Both the position numbers and the translations under genes were made by a program. Below are positions 1-11,408 of a DNA stretch of 64,000 nt, one piece after another. Source of the DNA: Malurus cyaneus samueli (Eukaryota; Chordata; Aves; Passeriformes; Maluridae); the NCBI GenBank assembly GCA_009741485.1, contig CM019218.1, positions 52,158,674 to 52,222,673 on the forward strand, given 5' to 3'. Below the pieces are notes generated by a model. It saw only the letters and a list, made by a program, of their open reading frames with translations. It made no database searches and was not told the origin of the DNA. Positions within the stretch are counted from its first letter, which is position 1; each line of letters starts with the position of its first letter.

Positions 1-3000
1 AGATTCTCCCGAGCTCTGGCGGAACAGAGGAGGGGCAAGGGGAAAGGCTGGGAAAAGCATTGGGCTGAAGGGTAGAGACCCCAGACAGGCGCTGTGAAGG
101 CAGTTACCTCAAATTTCCTCACCTCCGGAGCAGCCCTTTCCACTAAATGGCCTGGTTGGAGCAGCGTTTGCCACTGTGTCCGTGTCCTCTATCCAGGCTG
201 GACATATGGGGATGGAGCAAGGAAGGAGCTGTGCTCCCATGAAACCCACACCTGCCTACCCTTCCCAAAATATTACAGGGTCAGGAGCTGGGGTGTAGGA
301 GCTCTAGGGATCCCCTGGGATTAAAAGAAGCAGGGCCCCAGGCAATGGAAACTGGGAAACTGTGAGTGAAGCCCAAGGTCCCCTCCTGGGGATAGCCCCT
401 GCAGCCCAAGGTCCCCTCCTGGGGGCAAGGGATCTGCCCAGCCTCTGAGGGTCCCCGTTTCACATCCATAAATAAATGCTCCTGAAGGGGAGAGACCACC
501 GTGGATTCCAGCAGCTGAGGACTTGCCCCCACCCCCAGGCATCACACTCCCCCAAAAAAAAAAAGAAAAAAAATATATTTCTGCTGCAGAAGAAATAGAG
601 GGGAACCCCTCAAATCACATTCCTGTCCCTCCCAATGGGATGAAAGCCAGCTTCACCCCGAAAGAGATTTGGGGGCAAGCATGGCTGGTAGAGCTGAAGC
701 AAAATAGTTCTTCTCCAGGACAATTTCATCTCCAGATGAGCACAAAAATGCAAAGGAAAGTGTTTCTGGGAAGCTCCCCCACTTTCCTGCAGCCTCCCGT
801 CCCCGGGTTAGGATGCTTTGGCCTAAAAGTTGAACGAGGAACTGGAGGAAGCCAAGCCCTGGAAGCTATTTTCAGCCACCGAACAGGAAAAACACCTGCT
901 GGGGTCATTACGCAGCGGGAAAAAACAAACCTCGAGATTTTCTCCCATGGGGGGGTCAGGAATAAATAGCTGGGATCATCCCTGCTGGAGAGCTGGAGCC
1001 GGATACAAGGGGGACACCCTGAGGTTTCCCAGGTCCTGATCCCCACTCTCAGCCCCCAGGCAAACAGCTGTGGGCCCATCCCGGATCCTGCAGGGAAAAG
1101 GGTGGGTTCGCCCTAAAAAAGGGGGATTCAAAAGGGTCTGAGATGCTTTTGGGCGCTGACTCGTGGTGTGCATCCCTAAATCCGGACTCGGCTGTGGATA
1201 ACCGGGCTCTTGGTGCCCTCTCCCGTCCAGCTGTGGCGGCTGATGACTCCGGCGCTCCTCCTGCCTCCTCGGTCTGTCTGCCATTCCTCCTGCACGGATT
1301 CAGAGACTTGGTCCCACGGGACTCTCGGATGACCCAACCAAAGAACAGAGGGTTTATCCTTGGTCACAACCTCATGGCTCCATAAACTTGCTTTTCAAGA
1401 CATTTTTCCTTGCAGACAGCCTAGGATTGCATTTCCTCAGGAGCCGAGATAGGAGAGAGCTTGAACCCCTGCAATGGGGCACAGGGAGTACCCCAAAAAC
1501 ACCTACCCCCTTTCTGTTCCCTACAGCAAAACCCACCAGGCCTCCTCAACCCCTCCAGCCCCTCCTCATCCTCCCGGGTCTCCTTTCCCCTGGCTGTGAG
1601 CAGGACATGCCTGGGGGTGGCCTAGGGATCCCCATGGGGTGCAGCTCTGCCCAGCTCCTGGCTGGGATTCTCCTGCAGCCCCTGGAGTGGTGCCAGAGCG
1701 GCGACAGCTGGGAATGCCAGGGTGGGTCAGGGTTTGCTGAAGCTCGGCCCCCCGGGGCCTGGACACCCCAGATGGGGGCAAATCAGTGGGAGCAGGGGGC
1801 ACCATAAGGCTCTGCCCCCATCATGGGAATTTTCAGGGTGGGGTCCATCCGGAAGGGCCGAGAGCCCCTCCCTGGGGACCTGCATGTCCAGTGTCACCAC
1901 TGGCATGTCAAGGGGGGAGTCTGCTGTCCCTTGTCCCCTGGGGAATCCCACACTGAAGCCATAAAATCCTCACAGCCCTCCTTCCTGTCTCTCTGAGCTG
2001 TGCCGGGGTGCCCTCCATGGAGGGAGAGGAGGATGGGTGTTCACCCTCCTTGTACCAAAATTTGCTATTGCTTGGGGTGGGGGATAAAAAAATTCAGGAG
2101 TCACCATTTTCTGTTTTGAAAGCTCCACAGACGCATCCCATTTTCCCTGTGGGGACAAGCTGATGGTCACCCACCCAATACACCTTGCTGGCAGCCACCC
2201 AGCTCCCTCCCTTGCTGGTTCCAGGCATCCCCTGTCAGGGCTGTCCCTGCCGAGGGACACTGCTGTCCCTGGGTCCTGTCCCCGGGCCTCGTGCCCTCCC
2301 CTCCCCGGACAGCTGTCCCCTCTCGGGGTCGAACAGCCGCCACTTGTCACTGCTGAATCCCTCACATTCATGGGTCTTCCTCCAAATGCCCACCTGTCCC
2401 TCAGCTCGCTCCAGCCACATTCTGCCATCTCAGGGAAAACAGCCCCTTGTTGACAACAGAGTCCCCCCTGCTCCCTCAGTGACACATGTGGGGACAGCCT
2501 GGCCAGTGCCACCACACAGGGGATGGAGCAGCCGGGGACACCCTTGGCATGGGGAGACTCCAGAGGAGAAACCCCACTGTGGGGTTCTTCAGGGTAAATC
2601 CCTCCTCCAGCCATAATTTGGGGCTGGGGACTGCAAAGGGGAAGGGCCGTGTCCAGGCTGTGGGGTCATGGAGCAAGGGAGGCCATGGAGGGGCAGAAAC
2701 ACGGGAGCTGCAATGGGGCAGATCATACCCCAAGCAGGAAGGGCAAGGAGGGAGGTCAGGGCACCCAGTGCGGTCCCTGGACCAGGAACTGGCAGACTGG
2801 TGGGTCGGGGGGCTGGTTTGGTGCCCATACTGGGATCCTGGTGGGTCAGGGGGCCTAGTTTGGTGCTTAGACTGGGAAATCCTGGTGGATCAGAGCACAC
2901 AGGGAGGTTGCAGCAGGGCATCCACTGAAATTCCCATACTGGGCCCAGTGGGTTGGTGTCTTGGGACACTCAGTATTGTCCCCAAACTGGGATTCAGCGG

Positions 3001-4149
3001 ACTAGGGGCTGCTCAGCCATCAGCACCTCTTTGGGGATCCCTCACCTACCTCCCAGGGCAAACCTTCAAAGACAGTTAATAACCAAAATAAAACAATTCC
3101 CCAGACAGATTTTAGACTTCCACTGTGATTCCTGATTTCCTGATGGGGAAACTGGGACACAGAGGCTGTCACCAGAACAAGAGTGAGGGGAACCAAGGGT
3201 GCTGAGCCCCATGGGGACACAGAGCTGCAGGAGAAGCCCTGTCGCACCTCTCTCCCAGCCCAGCAGAAAACTCAAACTGGCCGAGCTGGCACTTCGGGGT
3301 GAGGGAGGGGCTGTCTGCTGGTGCTGCCACCGCTGCTTCCATCCCTGCAGGGACAGACAGCAGGACATCATCCCCCATCTGTCCCCACAGGATGGATCCC
3401 AAACCAGCCCCGAATCCCCATCTGGATGAGACATGGCTCTGCCTCAGCTGGGGCTGAATGGGGAGGCTCTGCCGTGCCCCATACCGGCTGAGCAGCTGTC
3501 GCCGTCCCAAACCTCCGGCGAGCAGGAACGTCGGAAATCCCGGGTGTCAGAGGAGAGGTCTGCTCCACATTCCTCGGCCGGGAGTGGGGACAGGGCCAAG
3601 CATCTCCCCGCTGCCTGCAGCTGCTCCCAAATATGTTACAACTTGTCACGGCGGCAGGAAGGGATTTTGGTGAGCCTGGAAAGCGAGAGGGGATGTGGGA
3701 CGGCGGGGTGCCCGGTGGGGGTGGGAGGGTGGGTCCGACTGGAAGTGGCATTTTGGTGACACTCCTTTCCTCTGCTGAAATCCCAGGGGATGATCTGTGC
3801 CCGGCCTAGGCTTTTCCTCCATCACTGGGATGGTGCCGGCACCGCGGGGTGTAGATGCTGCTCTGGGCACACAAATCTCTTCAACAGCCCCTAAACCCAG
3901 GTTCTTCTGCTCTTCCCAGTGCAAGGAGCGATCCCGGCGTGGGCACGGCAAGCTCCATGCCCCAGGCAGGGATGTGCAGCTCCGAGCAGGAACAGGGACA
4001 CGCACTGGTTAAGGCTCTGTGCACTGGGAGGGACATTCCCTAGGCTTCAATATATTCACGTGCATCCCCGAAACTCAGCAAATACACCCCATCAGCCGTG
4101 GTGGGAAAGCAAAACAGCCGGGGCAGCCTCTGGGTGTCTCTCCATGACC

Positions 4150-4480
4150 CCGCTCCGCGGACCTGGCCACCGCCTTGGGAAGCTGCCCCGGCGCAGCAAG
4201 CACAAACCCTCGGGGCTGAGATTTTCTCAATGGAGGGGTATTTTTAGCTCGGGGCTCGTGGCTGCCGTCCCCGCCGGCCGTGTCGGGGTGAGCCGTCCCC
4301 GCGAGGCCCCCACCGGCCGGGGGAAGGTCACCCCGTGACGGATCGCAGCACGTTCTGCCGGGGCTCACACAGCGTGGCTTTGTGCTGCCTCGCAGCCGCC
4401 ACCATCCATCACGGCATAACCTGACAGCCGGCAGCACAGCCCTAATCCCCCCCGACTCCGAATTACCCGGGGCGCAGCCT
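4150..4480. promoter_or_regulatory. CpG-rich patch upstream of MYOG
   Basis: CpG dinucleotides are dense here compared with the CpG-poor flanks, with clusters such as ccgccggccg and cgcgaggc. No start codon, donor site or protein match identifies a transcript. It lies about 2.7 kb upstream of the MYOG start codon, so it could be a distal element of MYOG, a promoter of an unannotated RNA, or simply a GC-rich patch. Inference only. Confidence 0.35.
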
Positions 4481-4573
4481 TGACTGCCGCAGGCACCCAC
4501 GGGACCAGGAAAAGTGCTCCTCCGTCCCCCAGCAGGTGCCTCTGTGGGGTGGTGTGGGCCATGGGGGAGCACA

Positions 4574-4590
4574 CCCCCCCCCCCCCCCCC
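4574..4590. repeat. poly-C homopolymer (17 nt)
   Basis: An uninterrupted run of C in MYOG upstream DNA. Such runs are unstable and often miscounted in assemblies. Confidence 0.9.
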
Positions 4591-6875
4591 GCCAGGATCC
4601 AGACACGGGGCTCCTTGGTGATGATTACTTGCCCAGTGGAATTCATTTTCCCTGATTTGATACCCACCAGGACGAGCCTGCTGGACCCACGGACCCCAGA
4701 CCCCTCTGTGTCCCCCTGCCATGTCCAGGGTTAGGGTCATCCTTGGCATGGAGGGGCCGATGGAGCTGCAGAGCTGCTGTTGGGCGGGCACAGCGTTATC
4801 CCTGCTCCCACATCAGTGGATGAGACCCTCAAAAGGAGCTACAGCAAGTGCATGTGCCAAGGCTATCATCCCAGTGGGGTCCCTGTTCCCAGTTCCAATC
4901 CCATGTTGGCACCCTTTCCTCCCTGTCCGTGTAAGCCACCTCCTGTCTCCCCTGCCCACTCAGCTGTGGGGACACAGTGGCCTTGGTGGCCTGTTGGGTT
5001 GGCTCATCCTGATTCTCCTGGACAAGGACACGCACTGGCACTGCCCTGTTTATGAAGTGCCAATGTTGGCTGCTTTCTTGTGCCCATCCAACCCGTTATG
5101 TCACCACGGTGTCCCTGATTCCCCAAATGCTCTCCTGTGAATCCAAAGAGCCTTTTGATACAATGAGTCAGGGTGGTCCTGCCACCCCTCACGCAGGGTT
5201 CCGGCTGTCATTCAAGGGGCTCATTGGGGTCATATCCACCAGCAAGTGGCACCAGTAAAAGTCCCCATGAGCAACTCGAGCTGCTTGAGGGTATGGAACT
5301 GATGTGAAGCCCTCAGGCTCAGGTGATCCACTCCTAACACCTTCACTCCTGCCATGGGCCCCTCTGCACATCTGAGGGATGAATCCTGCCCCTTCTCAAT
5401 TCTGTTAGTGCTTTTTCCTTAGCCAGCTGATGCTCTGATTTCTTTCCTTTTTGAGTATTTTGGGGTTTGACTTACCCTGGAGAGAACAGGAGCTGTTACA
5501 TGTGTGAACCTGAAGGCTACCGGTCCTGCTTTCCTCACTGCAATCTTTCATAAACCATGGGGACAGCAAATGCCCATGGCTGGGGATCCGGGAGAGCTGG
5601 ATTTGGGGTGAGGAGGTTTTAGAGAGCTCCCAGCACCAAAGAAATCATTGCAAAGAGAGAAGAATATTGTGGCAGGTTTCAAAAAGGCCAGAAATCAACC
5701 CAAAGTGAGCAAGGGTGCTGATAGTGGGCATGGGGAATGCATCACTGCACAACCTCTCCAAGGAGGAGGAATCTGGGGAAGAAAAACCCCAGCAGGGCTG
5801 GCCCTGCACTTTGCTGACATTCTTTCCACTGACCAATCCCTCAACTGGAATCTGGCCTGGTGCAGGAATAGGAGGAGATGGGAGATGTTTTCTGATGTTC
5901 CACATGGAAAAAAACCCAACCCTGAATAAAGGCCAAGGTGGAGAGATGTGGTCAAGCCATTGGAATCATCAGGGAAGTGCTGGGGATGAGTTTAAATCTC
6001 TCTCATGGCTGCTGCTGCTGCTGCTGGGTGTGCCTCAGTTTCCCATTGAGAATGTGAGCGCATATGTCTTTTCTGGGAGAGGGGTGCATCAGGATGGCAC
6101 TGGGGCTTTGGTTCCCCACAGGAACAGAGGCACAGGAGAGCAGGTGGATGACGCAGTGCTGGCTGGGAGAGGGCCCAGCCCCACCCGGCTCTGCTGGAAC
6201 CTGGAGATGTGGGAGAAAGTGTCCTTTGGGTTTGGTGCATGGGAGAAGCTACAAACATGGATTTTGTGACAAAAATGTGCTAAGGGACTTGGCTGGGCAC
6301 CTTCAGGAAGCCCATGGTGAAGGAAAGGTTGGGCCTGGCACTGTCCTGCCTGCTCTGCTCCTGTGGGACAGGCAGCAGGCACAGCAGGAACAGAGAAAGG
6401 TGAGCAGGGAGAAGGGTGTCCAAGGAATGGGACTGGAGCCCAGGGTGCTGCCTTGCACTGGGATTTCCCTCCCTGGGCTGGATTCCTCTGCTTCCCCAGG
6501 GCTTCAGCAGAAGTGGGATCAGGGCTTTATGCCGTGACACAGACCAGCAGGATGGGGCCATGGGGAATACGGGGCAGAGTGGGAGCGGGAGGTGGGAAAG
6601 GCTGGGAAGTGGAGGATGCTGTGCTGGTGTCAGGTCCCCCCGCAGGGAAGGCAGGGATTTGGGGTGCTGAGGAATCCAGAGGGGCAGCGTGGAGGGATGG
6701 GGGTGCCCTGGCAAAGCAGACTGGCCACGAGGCCACCATGGCTGCCCCAATCCAGCCATAACTGAAGGGACCAGATGACACAGGAATGCTGGGGGGGGGG
6801 CGCTGGGCAGCCGCCCGCCATCCCCAGTGGCACCTCTGGGCTCACACAAAGCCGTTTTTCGGGTTCGCAGAGCTG

Positions 6876-6894
6876 CCCCCCCCCCCCCCCCCCC
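6876..6894. repeat. poly-C homopolymer (19 nt) just upstream of the MYOG promoter
   Basis: An uninterrupted run of C about 240 bases upstream of the MYOG start codon and 53 bases upstream of the distal E-box. The opposite strand is a 19-base G run that could form a quadruplex. Length may be an assembly artefact. Confidence 0.9.
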
Positions 6895-6946
6895 GCCGTG
6901 CCAGCCCCCCGCCCCGCCGGGCCGGGCACTGTAATCCCCGGGAGAG

Positions 6947-6952
6947 CACATG
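6947..6952 (+). promoter_or_regulatory. MYOG: distal E-box CACATG of MYOG
   Basis: The CANNTG motif CACATG lies 187 bases upstream of the start codon in a stretch (gagcacatggaatcag) that resembles the upstream part of mammalian MYOG promoters. It is a candidate site for MyoD-family/E-protein dimers. Motif seen directly; function inferred. Confidence 0.55.
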
Positions 6953-6999
6953 GAATCAGACGGACAAGTTTTGATGTGAGGCAGCAGCTTAGGGTGGGC

Positions 7000-7008
7000 T
7001 CAGGTTTC
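7000..7008 (+). promoter_or_regulatory. MYOG: MEF3 (SIX1/SIX4) site TCAGGTTTC
   Basis: The nonamer TCAGGTTTC matches the MEF3 site described in the mammalian MYOG promoter, where SIX homeoproteins bind. It stands directly upstream of the MEF2 site, as in mouse. Match and order are seen in the sequence; occupancy is inferred. Confidence 0.8.
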
Positions 7009-7019
7009 CTTTGGGTTTT

Positions 7020-7029
7020 CTATATTTAT
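7020..7029 (+). promoter_or_regulatory. MYOG: MEF2 site CTATATTTAT
   Basis: CTATATTTAT is a perfect MEF2 consensus (YTAWWWWTAR type). It lies between the MEF3 site and the TATA-like box, as in the mammalian MYOG promoter, where MEF2 binding is required for embryonic expression. Confidence 0.85.
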
Positions 7030-7056
7030 CTCCGTGATTTAATGCCAGCGCCGGGG

Positions 7057-7062
7057 TTTAAA
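7057..7062 (+). promoter_or_regulatory. MYOG: TATA-like box TTTAAA
   Basis: TTTAAA in the context ggtttaaatggcacc, about 27 bases downstream of the MEF2 site. It probably sets transcription start at about 7085-7095, within a very short 5' UTR. Confidence 0.7.
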
Positions 7063-7072
7063 TGGCACCAAG

Positions 7073-7078
7073 CAGTTG
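7073..7078 (+). promoter_or_regulatory. MYOG: proximal E-box CAGTTG
   Basis: CAGTTG in agcagttggc immediately follows the TATA-like box. This matches the E1 box of mammalian MYOG, through which MyoD/Myf5 and myogenin itself act. Confidence 0.75.
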
Positions 7079-7133
7079 GCGCGGGGAGAGGGAGCAGCCG
7101 TCCCCGAGCCGCGCGCACGTCCCCGAGCCGTCC

Positions 7134-7610
7134 ATGGAGCTCTTCGAGACCAACCCGTACTTCTTCCCGGAGCAGAGGTTTTTCGATGGCGAGAATTTCC
7201 TGGGCTCCCGCCTGCAGGGGTACGAGCCCGCGGCGTTCCCCGAGCGCGCCGAGGCGGCCCTGTGCACCGAGGGCAGGGTAGCTCTAGAAGACAAGGAGAC
7301 GCTGGGCGAGCACTGTCCCGGGCAGTGCCTGCCCTGGGCCTGCAAGGTGTGCAAGCGGAAATCGGTGTCCATGGACCGGCGGCGGGCGGCCACGCTGCGG
7401 GAGAAGCGGCGGCTCAAGAAGGTGAACGAGGCTTTCGAGGCGCTGAAGCGCAGCACCCTCCTGAACCCCAACCAGCGGCTGCCTAAGGTGGAGATCCTGC
7501 GCAGCGCCATCCAGTACATCGAGCGGCTCCAGAGCCTGCTCAGCTCCCTCAACCAGCAGGAGCGGGACCAGCGGGACCTGCGCTTCCGATCCGCTGCGCC
7601 CCAGCCCGCC
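7134..7610 (+). CDS. MYOG: MYOG coding exon 1
   Basis: Encodes residues 1-159, including the whole bHLH domain; the donor is GCC|GTGAGT at phase 0. The exon lies in a CpG island that spans the promoter and exon. Confidence 0.95.
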
Positions 7611-10600
7611 GTGAGTGTCCCTGGCTGTCCCCGGGTCCCCAGCCTGGACAGCGACAGCGTGCGGGGGTGGTGCCTGCGGGGTGATGCCCTACGGGGGTGA
7701 CGCTCTATGGGGGTGATGCCCGAAGGGGGTGATGCCATTTCGGGGTGACATTCCATGGGAGTGATGCCATATGGGACTGGTGCTCTATGGGGACAATGAC
7801 CTGTGGAGGTGACACGCTGTGGGGTGGCAATGCTTTGTGGGGGTGACTTTCTATGGGGTGGTACTCTGTGGGACGATTTTCTGTAGAGGGATGCCATTTA
7901 GGGGTGATGCCTGAGGTACCTGGGGTCATTTTGGGGTTTCATTGTATGGCCATGACGCTCTGTAGGATGATGCTTTAAGGGGTTGATGCCCTTTTGGGGT
8001 GAAGCCACAGGACAGTGATTCTCTGTGGGGACATTATGGGGGTGATGCCCTATGCCCTGTAGGGGTGTTGCCATATAGGGGTTATGCCCTATGGGGTGCT
8101 GTCGTACTGGGCAAGCAGAGGCACCGCAAAAGCTCTGGAGCACTGGGCACTGCTGGGGGGGAGCAGGACCCCAGTTCTGGGGTGAAGCAGAGAATGGTGG
8201 ATGTGTGAGCATGTCCTGCACGGCTGCACGGAGACAATGACCCAACCCTGCCGAGCGCTCCGACCCTGCGGGAAAGGGGCCGGTGCCGCTCTGTCCCTGT
8301 GTGGGTGGGACACTGCGTGTGAGTGACACGCATGCCTGGGCTGGGGAGGGATGGGAAAGCTGAAAATTTAATAAATAGCATAGGACTAAATAAATTTAAA
8401 AAAAAAAGTAAAATAAAATAAAATAAATAATTAAAATAAATTAATAAAATACAAAATACAAAATATAAATATAAATATAAAATAAAACATAAAGTATCAA
8501 ATGTACAATAGAATTAACACTTCCTGCTCACAGGGAAGGGATGAAGGGGGTAGCACAGGGACACTTTTGGTTTCTAAGACTGAAGGAGTAGTTTTGGGCA
8601 CTGGCTGAGGACACTCAGTTGTTGTGTCCTGCCACAGCTCCCAGAGAGCCAGGATCTGTCACACCCCAAGATTTTGGTCATTTAACCAACTTTTTGAGTG
8701 GTATTTTCATTTGCCCCCTGGTTCCTGGGGATAGCTGGGCATGTGCTTCCCTGCTGCCCTGAGGTTTGGATCTGGGAATGCACAGAGAGCTGAAACTGCA
8801 GCTGCAGGCATAGGGAGAGATGATAGAGACAGATGGAAAAGATAGATGTAGACCTGTGTTGGTATAGACATGGCTGATATAGGTTATATAGATACAGAGA
8901 TTATAGGGATGTAGAGATCATAGAGATAAATTAGATATAGATGCCATTGATACGGATATGATATAGCTATATGGTTATAAATTATAGAGATAGATGATAT
9001 AAATATATAAAAACACAGATAGTGATGAAGATTATATGGATTATCTCTAGATATAGAATAGATCTATAAATGACATATAACTATAATCTATAGATACAGA
9101 TTATGGAGATAATATAGATACAAATGGTAGAGATACAGAAATAAGTAATGGAGATAGGGATAAATAAATGAATGACATATAGACATATGCAGATATAAAT
9201 ATGGATATAGACATAGATGGACATAGAAACACTTTACCAGAGGCCCAGAAGGGAGGGATTCCCTGATCTCCTTCCAGACTAAGGAATTTAAGTACTAAAC
9301 CTGTAGGTACCCAGGTAGTCCCATTTATAACTGAATGAAAGACTGAAAAAGCATTTGGGCTCCATCCTATATATTCATGGGACTTCCCAGTACCCACTAG
9401 GATGCCAGAATTCACCTGGATACCAGAATCCAATTTCCACCTCTCAGAATCTACTTGGATTTGGGTGGATTTGGTGCCTGTCCCCGTCAATGTTCCCAAA
9501 ACTGTGCTGAGTAGTCCCTGTGTCACTTCTGTTCTGAGCTTCCCCCTCTCCCAGCTGTAGCCAGGGGTTCACGGAATGATGCAAAAGCCAATATTTTGGG
9601 GGGGGGGAAAAGACAACATTTGTAAGAATTTCCTGCTTTAGTGGAAAATAAATCAAGTGTAATTAATTATCCTGTGCTGCCATGAGTTTGTTGACCCAAA
9701 GTGCCATTTGTAGTCTGCTAGAAAGAGTTGGGTCTGTGGGGTTGCTCCTATTAATCACATTCGGGGGTTTACCTGAGCTGACACCCACTCCCAGATAAAG
9801 ACACACTCCAAACAAAGTTAATTCTGAGCTTTGCTGAGTAACTCTCTCATTTTTCAGGCTGTCAGCTCTTTTCTCCAAAATAACCACTCATCCCCAAATA
9901 CACCAATCAAACTGCCAAAAGCTCTTCCCAAAACACCCCTCGGGATAGCTTGAGGGCATCCAGCCCGTGTGTAATTTTTTATGAGCCTGATTAGGTGAGT
10001 CTCAGCAAAAAGCTGTTTTGCCCAAGGACATCTGTTCATCTCCAGCCTCTTCTCATAATCAGTGAGGAAGGAGATGCCTTTTTACCTGCAGGGAGCCCCA
10101 TTTGTCTATGGCCAGTGCCCCAAAAAGGAGTTTTCAGCCTTCATGGTTAAGGAAGCACCTGGACCTGATGGATCCTGGCCACCTCACCTGCTGTTGGCTC
10201 CTCCAGGTGGGGAGGGATGTTCCCCCCCACAGGGGTGTCATGCTGTGGGATGGGCCCCTGGGGTGTTTGTGGGGTGTTTGTAGGGTTTGGCCAGGCTGCA
10301 TGAGGTGACACAGTTCTCTGGGCTCCTGCAGGCAGCCAGCGAGTGCGACTCTGGCAGCTCCTCCTGCAGCCCTGAATGGAGCAGCCAGCTGGAGTTTGGC
10401 ACCAACCCTGCAGGTAATGTCCTCTTCACTGCCCTGGGCACCCCCGGCCCGCTGGGCTCTGCAGGGAGTGGGGACAGTGGGGACACCGCAGCCCTGGGGC
10501 AGAGCATCACTGAGCCAACCCCCAAGAGGGAGATGCTTGGAGCAAAGGACAGAAGGAACCTCGTCCTTCTCTCCCCATCCCGCTGCTGCAGCGGGATGAG

Positions 10601-11408
10601 CTCAGAAATCCTCCAGCACATCCTTGACTCTATGCTCAGCAATTCATGGTTCTCCCAGCCCTGATTTCACCAAAACATCAACTCTTGGGAACTGACAAAC
10701 TGGGCTGCAGCAGCCCGGGGTTCTGGTGGCTTCATCCCCAGCAAGGGTTTCCCCCATTGCCATCCCCTGGCTTGGCTTTGCTGGCTGTGGTGTGGACAAG
10801 GCTAGGCATGGCTGGACATCACTGGGCATCATGCCCCAGCTCCTCTTGCCTCCCCACACCCCTTGGCAGCTGCTGATCTTTTTTCTATGCTTGCCATTAT
10901 CCCTGCCCCTGCCAAATCCACCTGTTATTTTCCCTAGAAGGCAGAAACTTAAATCTCATTTTCCAGTGGAGATTAAAACCTATAAAGTGTCCAAAAACTC
11001 GACTCCCTGTTGCTTTCTCATCCTTGCCCAGGGCAGGGTCTGGCAGCAGGTCCCCAGGTCACTCTGGCCATGTGAAAGATCATGGGGTCATAGATTCACA
11101 GAAAAGATTACGGTTGGAAAAGATCATCAAATCCCACCCTCAGCCATGTTTGCCACCAACTCACATCCCCCTGAGCAGAACCAGGAGCTATCTCCAGCAC
11201 ACAGTCCCCATTCCCAGCAGTGTCCTCACCCCTTTGTGTCCCCAGATCCCATTCCCAGCAGTGTCCTGACCCCTCTGTCTCCCCAGATCACCTCCTGGCC
11301 GATGAAGCAGCCGAGGAGCCCAACCTGCACTCGCTGTCCTCCATTGTGGACAGCATGGCCGTGGAGGACGTGGCTGTGACGTTCCCGGTGGAGCGGGGTC
11401 AAAACTGA
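7134..11408 (+). CDS. MYOG: Myogenin, bHLH myogenic regulatory factor (three coding exons)
   Basis: Nuclear transcription factor that dimerises with E-proteins on CANNTG sites and drives myoblast fusion and terminal muscle differentiation. Coding exons 7134-7610, 10332-10413 and 11287-11408 join in phase to 226 aa plus stop, the usual family length. Start chosen at [10 protein letters not shown], the conserved N-terminus; an in-frame ATG at 7062 lies upstream of the presumed transcription start. Residues 62-75 hold the Cys/His-rich segment with W68, the PBX-contact motif. The bHLH spans about 81-137 with the myogenic code residues A86, T87 and K96. The C-terminus keeps the conserved helix [18 protein letters not shown]. 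Introns are GT-AG, with no frame damage. Identity is near certain. Confidence 0.97.
7683..8110 (+). repeat. degenerate GGGGTGATGCCCTATG tandem repeat in MYOG intron 1
   Basis: The 15-17 base unit ggggtgatgccctat recurs with much variation for about 430 bases, starting 70 bases after the exon 1 donor. It resembles an old minisatellite. No function is evident. Confidence 0.75.
8380..8515. repeat. A/T-rich simple repeat (AAATA/AAAAT)
   Basis: About 135 bases of AAATA-type units inside MYOG intron 1, a low-complexity tract in otherwise GC-rich DNA. Confidence 0.85.
8815..9220. repeat. degenerate ATAGAT/GATATA tract
   Basis: Roughly 400 bases built from atagat, gatata and tatagat words, with interruptions, in MYOG intron 1. 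Probably a decayed tetra- or hexanucleotide microsatellite. Confidence 0.75.
10332..10413 (+). CDS. MYOG: MYOG coding exon 2
   Basis: Acceptor ctcctgcag, donor GCAG|GTAATG at phase 1. Encodes the serine-rich segment ending [17 protein letters not shown], typical of the family. Confidence 0.93.
11085..11178 (-). mobile_element. CR1 LINE 3' fragment in MYOG intron 2
   Basis: The plus strand reads ggtcatagattcacag...ggttggaaaagatcatc, the reverse complement of the CR1 3' end. That end has a hallmark ATTCTATG-like terminal repeat preceded by a ...CCTTCCAACC block. The fragment is 5'-truncated, as is usual for CR1. Confidence 0.7.
11287..11408 (+). CDS. MYOG: MYOG coding exon 3 and stop
   Basis: Acceptor tctccccag; the first two bases complete an Asp codon, giving DHLLADEAA. 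Ends in VERGQN and TGA at 11406-11408. Confidence 0.95.

Larger units (their letters stand above)
1..6940. other. MYOG upstream intergenic DNA, no gene recognised
   Basis: I see no exon with a recognisable protein family and flanking splice sites on either strand. In mammals ADORA1 lies beyond MYOG, but nothing here reads as a seven-helix receptor. Open frames are short and overlap on both strands, as expected of GC-rich DNA. Notable contents are a 17-base poly-C run (4574-4590), a CpG-rich patch (about 4150-4480) and a 19-base poly-C run (6876-6894). Confidence 0.6.

Noticed and set aside
1..6940. ADORA1 coding exons next to MYOG
   Set aside because: No frame here reads as a seven-helix receptor; the gene is probably outside the window.
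7062..7133. Upstream in-frame ATG extending myogenin by 24 codons
   Set aside because: It overlaps the TATA-like box and proximal E-box, so it lies upstream of the likely transcription start. The conserved family N-terminus begins at 7134.
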